Origin: JAMBLL01 sp964460075 | Lineage (GTDB): Bacteria > Actinomycetota > Acidimicrobiia > Spongiisociales > UBA5794 | DNA: 64,000 bases | Direction: 5' to 3' | Assembly: GCA_964460075.1 (NCBI GenBank) | Contig: CAYWPC010000008.1 | Span: forward strand, 1 to 64,000 | In this document: positions 26,618 through 35,480 of the stretch, in pieces | Layout: every line of letters begins with the position of its first letter | How positions within the stretch are numbered: position 1 is the first letter of the stretch | Translations under genes and position numbers: made by a program | Notes under the pieces: model-generated | Seen by the model: only the letters and a program-made list of their open reading frames with translations | Told to the model about the DNA's origin: nothing | Database searches by the model: none

Positions 26618-27523
26618 TTATCTCCCGAGAAGCGCCCTGGCGAAGAAGATCAGGTTGGCCGGCCGCTCGGCCAGACGTCTGGTCAGATACGGATACCACG
26701 CTTCTCCGTACGGCACGTACACACGAACGTCGTGGCCCAGTCCAACCAGCTCACGCTGTCGATCTCTTCGTACGCCGTAGAGCATCTGGAACTCCCACGA
26801 CTCGGTACGCCTCGTCGCTGCCTCAAGCACGGGTTCGATCCGTCCGTCGTCGTGACTTGCAATAGCAGGATGTGTCGTAGCGGAACGCATCAACGAGGAG
26901 GCCAACCGGTCATACGATTGGTCGACCTCAGATTTGGACTGGTAGGCAACGTCTTCCGGCTCGGCATAGGCGCCTTTGCACAGGCGCACGTGGCCACCGA
27001 GCGGCATTACTCGCTCAAGGTCCGCTTCGCTTCTGCGCAGATACGCCTGGATCGCGATGCCGAGATTGCCGTGCTCACGCTGCACGCTCTCGTATATCGA
27101 GATCGTCGTTTCCGTGTACATCGAATCTTCCATGTCGATCGTGACCGACATCCCAATTCCGTCGGCGGCTGCGGCAATGTCACCGACGTGTTCGCGGGCC
27201 ACACCATCGTCGAGGCCCATGCCGAGTTGCGTCAGCTTGACGGAGATGTTCGCCTCGAGATCGGCTGCATCGACCGCTGCAACACAGGTTATGTAGGACT
27301 CTTTGCAGGCTCTAGCTTCTTCGAGGTTCGAGACGTGCTCACCGAGATGATCGAGCGAAACCTTGAGGCCTTCATCGTTGAGCAACCGGGCCGCGGCTAT
27401 TGCATCGTCGAGCGACACACCCGCCACGAAACGCTGTGCGACTCTGCGGCCCATCTTCGTGTCCGTTACGAGCTTTCTCGTAACGGACCGCTCCGTGACC
27501 CCGAGCACCGCAGACCTGATCAC
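26618..27523 (-). CDS. Proline dehydrogenase (FAD-dependent)
   Basis: 301 aa monofunctional PRODH, the short actinobacterial/Thermus type. TIM-barrel motifs: NISVKLTQLGMG (about 92), VTIDMEDSMYTETT (about 126-139), GIAIQAYLRRSEADL, VRLCKGAYAEP (about 179-189) with the substrate-binding Lys, and the C-terminal FQMLYGVRRDRQ plus RVYVPYGEAWYPYLTRRLAERP. It oxidises proline to pyrroline-5-carboxylate (P5C), passing electrons to FAD and quinone. The P5C dehydrogenase gene is absent here. Its GTG start overlaps the stop of the P5C reductase gene (GTGA), coupling a proline-degrading with a proline-making enzyme. Confidence 0.94.
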   Translation of the reverse strand: MIRSAVLGVTERSVTRKLVTDTKMGRRVAQRFVAGVSLDDAIAAARLLNDEGLKVSLDHLGEHVSNLEEARACKESYITCVAAVDAADLEANISVKLTQLGMGLDDGVAREHVGDIAAAADGIGMSVTIDMEDSMYTETTISIYESVQREHGNLGIAIQAYLRRSEADLERVMPLGGHVRLCKGAYAEPEDVAYQSKSEVDQSYDRLASSLMRSATTHPAIASHDDGRIEPVLEAATRRTESWEFQMLYGVRRDRQRELVGLGHDVRVYVPYGEAWYPYLTRRLAERPANLIFFARALLGR

Positions 27524-28335
27524 TCAGATGCCCTCTTCCCGAGTTCCCTCGACCGACGTCCTGCTGCCTGAATGGCGTCCTCGACGAGGGCACGGAAGCC
27601 GCCCTCCTCGAGCACGTGCATCGCTGCGGCCGTCGTCCCGCCGGGGGACGTCACCTCACCGCGCAGCCGAAACGCCGACTTCTCTGAAGCAGCGAGCAGA
27701 GCTCCCGCGCCCCACAGGGTCTGGTGTACAAGCTTCTCTGCGGCGTGATGCGGGAGACCTTCGCGTATCGCTGCTTCGATCATCGACTCTGCCAGCAGGA
27801 ACACATACGCCGGTCCAGTGCCAGACACGGCGGTGACTGCGTCGAGGAGATCTTCCGTGAGTTCGACCGTCTCGCCGACAGCGCCAAGGATGGCAGACGC
27901 GCGCTGAATGTCGATCTCACCGACACTTGTACCGACGGCGATAGCTGTCATGCCAAGATCCACGGCCGACGGTGTGTTCGGCATCGCACGGATAATGGGG
28001 ATGCCGGGAAGCGCGTCCTCGAAGGTGGCGATCGGTACCCCTGCTGCTATCGAGACCACGGTTTGGTTAGGTTGCATGATCGGCGCGATCGCGTCAAGCA
28101 CTGATCGAACGTCCTTCGGCTTCACAGCGACGAGGGCTATGTCCTTGTCCTCGGCGGCCTCGCTGAGCGACAGCGTTGTGGGAATCCCTGTCGAGTACTC
28201 GAGTTCCCTTGCACGCTCCTCGCGCCTCGTCACGAGGGAGATCTCACAGATGTCCCATCCAGCGCGCAGTAGACCGGATGCGAAAATCTCCCCCATCGAT
28301 CCTGCGCCGAGCACGGCAACGGTTGGCCTGTCCAT
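27520..28335 (-). CDS. proC: Pyrroline-5-carboxylate reductase
   Basis: 271 aa. Rossmann motif VAVLGAGSMGEIFASGLL at the N-terminus, VAVKPKDV and MQPNQTVVSIAAGVPI in the middle, and the C-terminal signature AVTAVSGTGPAYVFLLAESMIEA and LRGEVTSPGGTTAAAMHVLE. It makes proline from pyrroline-5-carboxylate with NAD(P)H. ATG at 28335 starts at MDRPTVAVLG; the long upstream open frame overlaps the divergent YibE/F gene and is not coding. First gene of the operon with proline dehydrogenase. Confidence 0.96.
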   Translation of the reverse strand: MDRPTVAVLGAGSMGEIFASGLLRAGWDICEISLVTRREERARELEYSTGIPTTLSLSEAAEDKDIALVAVKPKDVRSVLDAIAPIMQPNQTVVSIAAGVPIATFEDALPGIPIIRAMPNTPSAVDLGMTAIAVGTSVGEIDIQRASAILGAVGETVELTEDLLDAVTAVSGTGPAYVFLLAESMIEAAIREGLPHHAAEKLVHQTLWGAGALLAASEKSAFRLRGEVTSPGGTTAAAMHVLEEGGFRALVEDAIQAAGRRSRELGKRASE

Positions 28336-28382
28336 GACACGCAGAGTATCGCGGAAACGGCGAGGTACCCTATCGTTCGCGT

Positions 28383-29786
28383 GTGGACGACCTTTCCTCA
28401 GACGAGTGGGCAGCCTTCTCACCAAATCACGAGCGTTCGGGTTCAACGCGTTTGGGCTTACCTGAGTACATTGCGGCGGTGATCGGCGTCCTGATCGTGA
28501 TCGGTCTCGTCGTGCTGTGGCCGTCGGGGACCGCCAAGGAGACAGCATCTTCGAGTTTCGCCGTCTTGGGCGTGCCAAGTGAGTTCCACGAGGCAATCGT
28601 CACAGAGGTCATCTCTGCTCCATGTCCCAGCACGCCAGACACCGAGTGCAACTCTGTCTCGTTCGAACTCACCAAAGGTCCAGAGACCGGACAGTCCTAC
28701 ACACAGGAGTTCACCGCCGACGATATCGTCCCGGATTTCTCCGTCGGCGGCCGAGTCGTGCTGTCACGAATTGCCCCTGGCGGCGTAATCGTCGGGCTGA
28801 AGGACGCGCCGTGCGCATTCGACCAGGAGGCAACCTGCACCGAGGCCGAATTGCGGCTCTTCACAGGACCGAACACGGGATCGATTGGCTCGGTGTTGCT
28901 GTTCCCTGGCCAGGAAACCGGGCTGTTTCCAACCAGAGAAGTGATGGTCACGTTCGACTTCGACGGCGAGATCCTCGCCATTGCACCTGCGACCCTCGAG
29001 GCCATGTATCGCTACTCGGACTACCAGCGCCGATGGTTCCTCGCAGCCATCGCCGCCTTGTTCGCATTGGCCGTGATCGCCCTAGGGAGGTGGAAGGGCT
29101 TAGCTGCACTCTCTGGACTCGGCTTGTCGGTCGTGATCATCGTGTTCTGGCTGATTCCATCGCTCATCGAGGGAAATCCGGCCGTTGCCGTCGCGATGGT
29201 TGGAGCATCCGCAGTTGCTTACCTTGCGCTCTATGTGTCCCACGGCGTGAATCGAATGTCGACGATTGCACTCCTAGCGACACTCTCTGCCCTGTTTCTC
29301 ACCACCGGGCTTTCGTGGCTCACGACGGTTCTCGCACAGTTCACCGGATTGGCGACCGAAGAGGCCACGCTGCTGCTCACAATTCGGGGATTCGATATCC
29401 GAGGACTGCTCATTGCAGGGATAGTGATAGGGGCAGCAGGCGCTCTCGACGATGTGACCGTGACACAAGCCTCAGCCATTGCGGAGATCAGATCTGCGAA
29501 TCCAAGTATCGGAAACAAGCAACTCTTCGCGCGCGGCATGGCTATCGGGCGTGCCCACGTCGGGTCGATCGTCAACACGCTCGTCCTCGCCTACCTCGGT
29601 GCGGCGCTCCCCCTCACGATCCTGTTCGTACTCGCTCAACAGTCGTTCGGGGCAGTAGCCAACAGCGAGGTCGTCGCCGTCGAGATCGTTCGTTCCCTCG
29701 TCGGAACGATCGGGATCGTGGCTGCGGTCCCACTCGCCACATGGATGGCGACCGTGTGGCCCTCCACGTACCGTCACCAACACTGA
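28383..29786 (+). CDS. YibE/F-like membrane protein
   Basis: 467 aa. One N-terminal helix (about 27-47), an extracytoplasmic domain of about 160 residues (55-215) with cysteines in APCPSTPDTEC and DAPCAFDQEATC that could form disulfides, then about seven helices. The YibE/F core is visible in RRWFLAAIAALFALAVIALG, TLLLTIRGFDIRGLLIAG and the conserved GALDDVTVTQASAIAEI followed by ARGMAIGRAHVGSIVNTLVLAY. The function is not established. GTG at 28383 lies 47 bases from the divergent proC start. Confidence 0.87.
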   Translation: MDDLSSDEWAAFSPNHERSGSTRLGLPEYIAAVIGVLIVIGLVVLWPSGTAKETASSSFAVLGVPSEFHEAIVTEVISAPCPSTPDTECNSVSFELTKGPETGQSYTQEFTADDIVPDFSVGGRVVLSRIAPGGVIVGLKDAPCAFDQEATCTEAELRLFTGPNTGSIGSVLLFPGQETGLFPTREVMVTFDFDGEILAIAPATLEAMYRYSDYQRRWFLAAIAALFALAVIALGRWKGLAALSGLGLSVVIIVFWLIPSLIEGNPAVAVAMVGASAVAYLALYVSHGVNRMSTIALLATLSALFLTTGLSWLTTVLAQFTGLATEEATLLLTIRGFDIRGLLIAGIVIGAAGALDDVTVTQASAIAEIRSANPSIGNKQLFARGMAIGRAHVGSIVNTLVLAYLGAALPLTILFVLAQQSFGAVANSEVVAVEIVRSLVGTIGIVAAVPLATWMATVWPSTYRHQH

Positions 29787-29799
29787 CGCTGACAAGGCG

Positions 29800-31125
29800 T
29801 CACTCCTCGACCGGGTCCGTGGATCCCATCAGTGCACCAATCGCTTCGGCGAACCGGTCACCCATCTTCTCGTTGTAGCCAACGAGCCTGACACCACGCA
29901 ACGTCGTCTCATCATCGATGAGGTATTCCGCTACGACCTCGGTAAGGATCAACGTGGCAGCATCGGGGGGGTATCCGTAAACACCTGCCGAGATTGCGGG
30001 TAAAGCCAGCGTGGTGGATCCGATCTCGGTCGCCATGTCGAGGGCGGCCAACGCTGCCGCTGCAAGCAGGTCTTCGTTGTCCTGGCCCTCGCGATACACC
30101 GGCCCTGCCACGTGGATGACGTACGACGACGGCATACGACCCGCCGACGTCAGTGCTGCGACGCCAGGCTGGATAGGGCCGTGCGCATCGATCCACGATC
30201 TCGACTCCTCATCGAGCGTCGGCCCGGCTGCCTTCGCAATCGCAAGTGCAACGCCACCTCCGTGCTCGAGATCGACGTTCGCAGCGTTCGTGATGGCATC
30301 GACCGCCATCTGCGTGATGTCGCCGACGACGGCCGTAATCGTCGTCTCCCCGACCCGCATTGCAGCGCTCGCCTCGGCAGGGACATCAATCGTCTCCCAG
30401 TCCCTCCCGTCTCGTCTCTGTTCGAGCACGTCTGTGGTGAACCACCGAACCAACCCCGAAGCCTTGAGGTCGACACCGCAGTCGTGCGCCATGTCGATGA
30501 CTCGCCGTGCTACGGCTGGTGCTGGATCGATGATCGTCACACCCTCAGGCAGCCGTTCAGCGATCTGGTCCTCGATGAGCGGGTAATGCGTACAGCCAAG
30601 AACGACGACATCTGCTCCCGCATCTGAAATCGCAGGCATGAACCGGTCAAGTAGCACCCCGACATCTGCACCGTCCTCAACCGCGGCTGCAAGTCCGGCG
30701 CAGGCCTGCTGAACGACCTCAATCCCTTCGGCATGTGCGCCCACGAGCGATCGAAATAGCTCGCCTTGAAATGTTGCTTCCGTCGCCAATACCGCAACGA
30801 CACCGCGTTTCGTGGCCACAGCAGCGGGTTTGACCGCCGGTTCCATACCAACGAATGTGACCTCGGGAAGGACACGTCTGAGGTGGCGAAGTGCCGCCGC
30901 GGATGCCGAGTTACAAGCAATCACGATGATCTCGACACCGAATGAAACGAGATATCTCGCCAACAACTCGGTTCGGTCACGAACCTCGTCGAGTGTTCGC
31001 TCTCCGTACGGCCCGAACGCGTGATCGGCCACATATACGAGGTCGGCCCACGGAGCTTGCTCCCGAATCGCCGTGAGAACTGTCGTACCGCCGATCCCGG
31101 AATCGAAAACTGCTATCGCCGCCAT
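29800..31125 (-). CDS. murI: Glutamate racemase fused to a C-terminal macro domain
   Basis: 441 aa, much longer than glutamate racemases (about 260-290). Residues 1-235 form a complete MurI: FDSGIGG (7-13), YVADHAFGPYG (31-41), ACNSAS with catalytic C71, EPAVKPA, and GCTHYPL with catalytic C178. Residues about 257-441 are a macro domain: VVGDITQMAVDAITNAAN (266-283), GGGVALAIAKAAG (289-301), SSYVIHVAGP, and PAISAGVYGYP (386-396), the ADP-ribose-binding loops. MurI supplies D-glutamate for peptidoglycan; macro domains bind or hydrolyse ADP-ribose derivatives. Both halves look catalytically intact. No frameshift or stop separates them, so this is a true fusion. Convergent with the YibE/F gene. 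Confidence 0.93.
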   Translation of the reverse strand: MAAIAVFDSGIGGTTVLTAIREQAPWADLVYVADHAFGPYGERTLDEVRDRTELLARYLVSFGVEIIVIACNSASAAALRHLRRVLPEVTFVGMEPAVKPAAVATKRGVVAVLATEATFQGELFRSLVGAHAEGIEVVQQACAGLAAAVEDGADVGVLLDRFMPAISDAGADVVVLGCTHYPLIEDQIAERLPEGVTIIDPAPAVARRVIDMAHDCGVDLKASGLVRWFTTDVLEQRRDGRDWETIDVPAEASAAMRVGETTITAVVGDITQMAVDAITNAANVDLEHGGGVALAIAKAAGPTLDEESRSWIDAHGPIQPGVAALTSAGRMPSSYVIHVAGPVYREGQDNEDLLAAAALAALDMATEIGSTTLALPAISAGVYGYPPDAATLILTEVVAEYLIDDETTLRGVRLVGYNEKMGDRFAEAIGALMGSTDPVEE

Positions 31126-31250
31126 CGCATCTCCACCAGTCTGAGATCGACACGCTTATCGAAACGGTGCGCATCTCGCACGCCACAGATCGCATCATTG
31201 ACCAGCTGGATGGTACGAGGGTGCCGACCAGCACCATGCGCGCCCACCTG

Positions 31251-31538
31251 TTACTCCGTTGTCATGCCGAACAACGACCTCAGCACCTGTGCAACAGCCC
31301 AGCCAGCCAATGCCGCAACCGCGTAGTTGGCAACGACGAGCAGAGCGGAGCCGAGAGCATTGGCCGGTGTCGACTCGACATCGCCGACAGCCCGCAGCAA
31401 CAACCACCAGCCCCCGATCGCTACCGCACCACCGACCACAGTGACAGCGGCTCGGTGTGTCGCGGCGTGGATGAAGCCGAAGATTGCGCCGACGATCAGG
31501 ACCGTTGGGATCACTATCGCACCAGGTGTGCTCGACAC
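31251..31538 (-). CDS. Small membrane protein
   Basis: About 95 aa from a GTG at 31538, with three hydrophobic segments (AIVIPTVLIVGAIFGFIHA, AAVTVVGGAVAIGGWWLLL, ALLVVANYAVAALAGWAVAQ). I do not recognise a family. The frame stays open to an ATG at 31604, which would overlap the end of the nitroreductase gene by 56 bases; the shorter form begins just after that gene's stop with GGGGGC about 13 bases upstream. Probably the second gene of a nitroreductase transcript. Confidence 0.55.
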   Translation of the reverse strand: MSSTPGAIVIPTVLIVGAIFGFIHAATHRAAVTVVGGAVAIGGWWLLLRAVGDVESTPANALGSALLVVANYAVAALAGWAVAQVLRSLFGMTTE

Positions 31539-31548
31539 GGCATCAGGG

Positions 31549-32049
31549 TCAGCCCCCGTATGTGTTGTGATGAACCAGATCCTCGATGGACTTGCGTCCT
31601 CCAAAGCGTGCAGGCCCCGATGCCGGTGCGCGGTACCCGATGGCTATCGCGTATCTGCATCGTCGATCCTCAGGCAGACCGAGGATCTCTGCAGCGAGCT
31701 GCTCGCGATGGAGCGTGATCGGACAGGTGGCCAGGTTGACAGCGTCAGCGGCCAGCATGATGTTCTGAGCAAGTCTTCCCGTGTCGAACTCGTAGCCATC
31801 CGGTTCTTGCACGAGGCAGATCGCTGCCGGCGCGTTCTGGATCGGTGTCGTGAAGTTGCCAGACTCGCACAGTCGGCTCTTCTGGTCGGGATCGTCAACG
31901 ACGATGAATGACCAGTTCTGGAGGTTCTTCGATGAGCCCGTCCACCGCGCAGCGTTGAGCACCGCATCGAGGTCCACGCTCGCTATCGGTCGGTCCTCGA
32001 ATTCCCTGATCGCTCGCAGAGCCACAATGCCGTCATATCGCTCGTTCAT
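31549..32049 (-). CDS. Nitroreductase family FMN oxidoreductase
   Basis: 166 aa, a short member of the family. Seen: IVALRAIREFEDRPI at the N-terminus (FMN phosphate contacts from the Arg), LNAARWTGSSKNLQNWSFIVV, NIMLAADAVNLATCPITLHR, AIAIGYRAP, and the C-terminal GGRKSIEDLVHHNTYG. It would use NAD(P)H to reduce nitro compounds, flavins or related acceptors through FMN; the substrate is unknown. ATG at 32049 with CGAGGC upstream is preferred to an upstream ATG at 32100. Confidence 0.9.
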   Translation of the reverse strand: MNERYDGIVALRAIREFEDRPIASVDLDAVLNAARWTGSSKNLQNWSFIVVDDPDQKSRLCESGNFTTPIQNAPAAICLVQEPDGYEFDTGRLAQNIMLAADAVNLATCPITLHREQLAAEILGLPEDRRCRYAIAIGYRAPASGPARFGGRKSIEDLVHHNTYGG

Positions 32050-32151
32050 GCCTCGAACTTTAGACAGCTGATCCACGTGGGTCGACAGGCCGGCCTCCAC
32101 TGGCCGAGGTCGCAGCGCGCGTCCCTGTGAGCCTCAGCAGCGGAATCGCCC

Positions 32152-33954
32152 TTAGAACGCCTCGTCTGGGAGATCCATCAACCATCCGCTCTCTGCCTGT
32201 GCCGCAGCAGTTCGGACTGCGACCTTGGGGAGAGCGTCCGCTGCGAAGAACCGAGCCGATGCGATCTTGCCGCTGTAGAAGGCAGCATCATCACCGGTTG
32301 CTCCCGAGAGTGCGCTCGATGCTACCTCTGCGTGTTCGAGCAGTAGCCAGGAGATCACGACCTCCGAAAGGCTCTCCAACAGGGCATTGGTGTTGAGGCC
32401 GGTCTTGTAGATCTCAGATGGATTCTCCATCGACGCCATCGAGTAGCCGACGAGTGCACCGACATGATTCTGCACTTGTTCAAGCGCAGCACCGAGGGCG
32501 ACACGCTCTGTGGCAAACGCATCGGATCCACCCTTGACATACTCGAGGATGCCTTCGGCAAACCGCATCAGGGTCTGCCCCTGATCTCTCGCGATCTTGC
32601 GGAAGAACAGGTCGAGTGCCTGGATCGCCGTCGTGCCCTCGTACAGGGTGTCGATCTTGGCGTCACGGATGTACTGCTCGATCGGGTAGTCCTGGGTGAA
32701 CCCTGATCCACCGAACACCTGAAGTGACGTTGCGAGAAGTTCGTAGGCCTTCTCCGATGAGTATCCCTTGACCATCGGAAGCAGCAGATCGTTCAACTTG
32801 GGCCAATAGGTGTCGTCTGGATCGAGCTTCATCTTGTCGAGGGTCATCGCCGTGTACATCCACAGCGCACGCAGCCCCTCGGCGTAGGCCTTCTGAAGGA
32901 TCAGCATGCGGCGAACGTCCGGGTGCTGGATGATCGCCACCTTCGGCGCCGTCTTGTCCATCATCTGGGTCATGTCGGCCGACTGGACGCGAACCTTTGC
33001 ATACTCGAGCGCGTTCAGATAACCGGTCGACAGCGTTGACGCTGATTTGACACCGATCATCATGCGAGCGTCCTCGATGACGAGGAACATCTGCCTGATG
33101 CCCTCGTGGGCATCGCCTACCAGATATCCGACGCATGGTGCGTCCATGCCCATCGTCAATTCGCACGTCGTTGAGCCGCGAATGCCCATCTTGTGCTCGA
33201 TGTTGGTCGCGTAGATACCGTTGCGTTCCCCAAGCGAACCGTCCTCATTGACCAGGTACTTGGGCACGATGAACATCGAGAGCCCCTTGGTCCCCGGTTC
33301 ACCGCCTTCACGCCTGGCAAGGACAAGGTGAACGATGTTCTCGAAGTAGTCGTTCTCGCCTGAGGTGATGAATCGTTTCACCCCTTCGAGGTGGTAGGTG
33401 CCGCCCTCGACGTGTATCGCCTTCGATGTCCCAGCGCCGACGTCTGAGCCTGCGTCGGGTTCGGTGAGCACCATCGTGGCTCCCCATTGCTTTTCGATCA
33501 GCCAACGAGCCCAGGTGTTTCGCTGTTGCTCTGTTCCGACCGAAGCGATGACCCTCGCCATCAGCCCCCCGGATGCGTACAGGAATACTGCGGGGTTCGC
33601 TCCGGTGAACATCTCTCCTGCTGCCCAGCGCAGTGAATCGGGAGCTCCGAAGCCCCCGAGCTCTGGCGGAATGCCAAGCAGGTGCCATCCGCCGTCGTAG
33701 AGAGCGTCGAGGCTCTTCTTCGTGCTCGCAGGAAGCCTGATCTCACCGTCGACGATTTCGAGAGTCTCTCGATCGGCTTCTGCGAAACTTGTGGCGAAGT
33801 CTTCGCGAGCAAGCCGTCCCACCTCGCGGAGCGTGTCGCCGGCGGTGTCCTCGTCGAACGAGTCGAAGGGTGCAACGCCATACCAGTCGCCGACCTTCAA
33901 GTACTCGAACAGGTTGAACTCGATGTCTCTGAGATTTGTTTTGTAGTGACTCAT
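32152..33954 (-). CDS. Acyl-CoA dehydrogenase (long FadE type with C-terminal extension)
   Basis: 600 aa, the longer FadE5-like class. Begins MSHYKTNLRDIEFNLFEY, the typical N-terminal extension; then LLGIPPELGGFGAP, the FAD/substrate motifs ATMVLTEPDAGSDVG and KRFITSGEND, MGIRGSTTCEL, the flavin-binding YSSEKAYELLATSLQVFGGSGFTQDYPIEQYIRDAKI, and the catalytic-Glu region YEGTTAIQALD. It catalyses the first, FAD-dependent step of fatty acyl-CoA beta-oxidation, handing electrons to ETF. The gene is divergent from a TetR gene; the space between holds three copies of a palindromic operator, so it is probably repressed by that regulator. Confidence 0.95.
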   Translation of the reverse strand: MSHYKTNLRDIEFNLFEYLKVGDWYGVAPFDSFDEDTAGDTLREVGRLAREDFATSFAEADRETLEIVDGEIRLPASTKKSLDALYDGGWHLLGIPPELGGFGAPDSLRWAAGEMFTGANPAVFLYASGGLMARVIASVGTEQQRNTWARWLIEKQWGATMVLTEPDAGSDVGAGTSKAIHVEGGTYHLEGVKRFITSGENDYFENIVHLVLARREGGEPGTKGLSMFIVPKYLVNEDGSLGERNGIYATNIEHKMGIRGSTTCELTMGMDAPCVGYLVGDAHEGIRQMFLVIEDARMMIGVKSASTLSTGYLNALEYAKVRVQSADMTQMMDKTAPKVAIIQHPDVRRMLILQKAYAEGLRALWMYTAMTLDKMKLDPDDTYWPKLNDLLLPMVKGYSSEKAYELLATSLQVFGGSGFTQDYPIEQYIRDAKIDTLYEGTTAIQALDLFFRKIARDQGQTLMRFAEGILEYVKGGSDAFATERVALGAALEQVQNHVGALVGYSMASMENPSEIYKTGLNTNALLESLSEVVISWLLLEHAEVASSALSGATGDDAAFYSGKIASARFFAADALPKVAVRTAAAQAESGWLMDLPDEAF

Positions 33955-34024
33955 TGTGTACCTCACATCCACCAACCGAAGTGCGACCGACCATGTCGGC
34001 GGTCTGTCGGCAATCTGACCTAAT

Positions 34025-34077
34025 TTGAGTATACACTCCAAGTTTGAGCGGACGCTCATAATTGAGTTCGTACTCGG
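34025..34077. promoter_or_regulatory. Three tandem TetR-type operator palindromes
   Basis: Between the fadE and tetR starts lie three 16-bp imperfect palindromes spaced 18-19 bases: TTGAGTATACACTCCA at 34025-34040, TTGAGCGGACGCTCAT at 34044-34059 and TTGAGTTCGTACTCGG at 34062-34077. All fit TTGAG-N6-CTC with a dyad centre. A fourth copy lies before fadA at 50509. The divergent TetR protein is the natural candidate to bind them, repressing both itself and fadE. Binding is inferred from position and symmetry only. Confidence 0.7.
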
Positions 34078-34113
34078 GACCCGCGTACGATGTTGACGAC
34101 GCGAAGGATTGAC

Positions 34114-34668
34114 GTGGCCCGGTACCAGGTGGGACTCCAGACAGAGGCGAGAATCATCGACGCGACACGGTCGCTGCTCGCCGAGGGCGGCCTCGAAGCG
34201 GCGACGCTCAAATCGATCTGTGAACGCGCAGAAGTCCGCTCAGGGAGTTTTTACAACCTCTTCGATTCGAAAGAGGAGGCCGTCATCCGGGTCGTTCGCG
34301 AATCGATCGATGCCGTCGACCCCGATCCGGAGGGCATCGGGACCGACACTGTCGAAGATCTGGTGAGCGCCTACGTTCGATTCTTCACGGAGGATCCGCA
34401 GCTCGCTCGCGTGTACGTTATGGCCGCGCTCACAGGGGAATCCGGGGGCAACGGCGCACGGCGGAGGTTCCTGCGACACCACCTCCGCCGGGTCGAGCGG
34501 TTCGCCGACGCCATAGCCCGTGGCAACACGGCGCTCGACGCGAAACAAGCTGACGTCGAGGCAGAGTTGCTGCTCGGTGCGCTCGCAGGGCTTGCGTTCC
34601 GGTGGTCACTCGACCGCGACTTCGACATTGCCTACCACGCTAGGCTGGCAGCCGAGCGGTTTGACTGA
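34114..34668 (+). CDS. TetR-family transcriptional regulator, probable beta-oxidation repressor
   Basis: 184 aa from the GTG at 34114 (GAAGGA just upstream); an ATG at 34090 would add eight residues and sits closer to the operators. The N-terminal helix-turn-helix reads ARIIDATRSLLAEGGLEAATLKSICERAEVRSGSFYNLFDSKEEAV, with the TetR turn at SGSFYNLF. The C-terminal ligand domain includes a helix pair AELLLGALAGLAFRWSL. Divergent arrangement with fadE and shared palindromes point to an acyl-CoA-responsive repressor (inference). It ends 28 bases from the convergent DUF2461 gene. Confidence 0.9.
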   Translation: MARYQVGLQTEARIIDATRSLLAEGGLEAATLKSICERAEVRSGSFYNLFDSKEEAVIRVVRESIDAVDPDPEGIGTDTVEDLVSAYVRFFTEDPQLARVYVMAALTGESGGNGARRRFLRHHLRRVERFADAIARGNTALDAKQADVEAELLLGALAGLAFRWSLDRDFDIAYHARLAAERFD

Positions 34669-34695
34669 GCATTCCCAGCCGTCTGCGGCACGGGC

Positions 34696-35391
34696 CTAGT
34701 ACGGCAGGCCTACGGCCGAGCACAGGAAGGCGTTCAGTGCCGAGCCAGCCTTGAAGACCTTGCCAAGCACAACATCGAAGTCCTCGGACGTGACCGCCTT
34801 CTGCGTGAACCTGTGCCCTGCAATGAAACTCTTCATCCGAAGATCGTCTGCGTGGGGAAAGGCGGCGTCGAACTCCTTCGGCACGCGCTTGAGCATCTCG
34901 TCCTCGCCAGGCTCCAGATCCCACACATTCGTGAACGCCTTGTATTTCGTCGCCTTCTTCCACCCAGCCGGATCGTTGTAGATCGCCTCACGAATCTTCC
35001 GCGTCACCTTGGTCTCGGGATGCCACATACCGACACCGGCAAAGCACCCGCCTGGCTCGATGTGCACATAGAACCCAGGAGCATGGGCGTCCTTGCCCAT
35101 CTCATGACGGAACTGAATACCGACGTTCGTCTTGTACGGAGTCTTGTCCTTGCTGTACCGAGCATCGCGATAGGGTCGCATCAGGGAGCCGCCATTCGTC
35201 CGAGTGTCGGCGAGGAAACGATCAGACATGGCGTGCAGCCGGGGCTCGAAGTCCGCAATGAACTCCTTTGCGGGAACGCGGATGAGCCGAATGTATCGAT
35301 CCTTGTTCTCCTCCCACCACATCTTGTTGTTGTTCGCCTCGAGCTCCTTGAGAAACTTGAACACCCCTGGCGTGAAATATGACTGACGCAT
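34696..35391 (-). CDS. DUF2461 (TIGR02453) family protein
   Basis: 231 aa, full length for the family. Visible: FTPGVFKFLKELEANNNKMWWEENKDRY at the N-terminus, RPYRDARYSKDKTPYKTNVGIQFRH in the middle, and FYVHIEPGGCFAGVGMWHP. The family is widespread in bacteria and some fungi with no assigned reaction. It stands alone between the convergent TetR gene and the divergent F420-type oxidoreductase gene. Start ATG at 35391. Confidence 0.9.
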   Translation of the reverse strand: MRQSYFTPGVFKFLKELEANNNKMWWEENKDRYIRLIRVPAKEFIADFEPRLHAMSDRFLADTRTNGGSLMRPYRDARYSKDKTPYKTNVGIQFRHEMGKDAHAPGFYVHIEPGGCFAGVGMWHPETKVTRKIREAIYNDPAGWKKATKYKAFTNVWDLEPGEDEMLKRVPKEFDAAFPHADDLRMKSFIAGHRFTQKAVTSEDFDVVLGKVFKAGSALNAFLCSAVGLPY

Positions 35392-35480
35392 GTGACCTTC
35401 CTTGCTAGGGACAACCTACGCCACTGCAACGACATATTCCACGGCCTTGCCTCCTAGCCTTGGGGAGGGAACGGAGGTAC

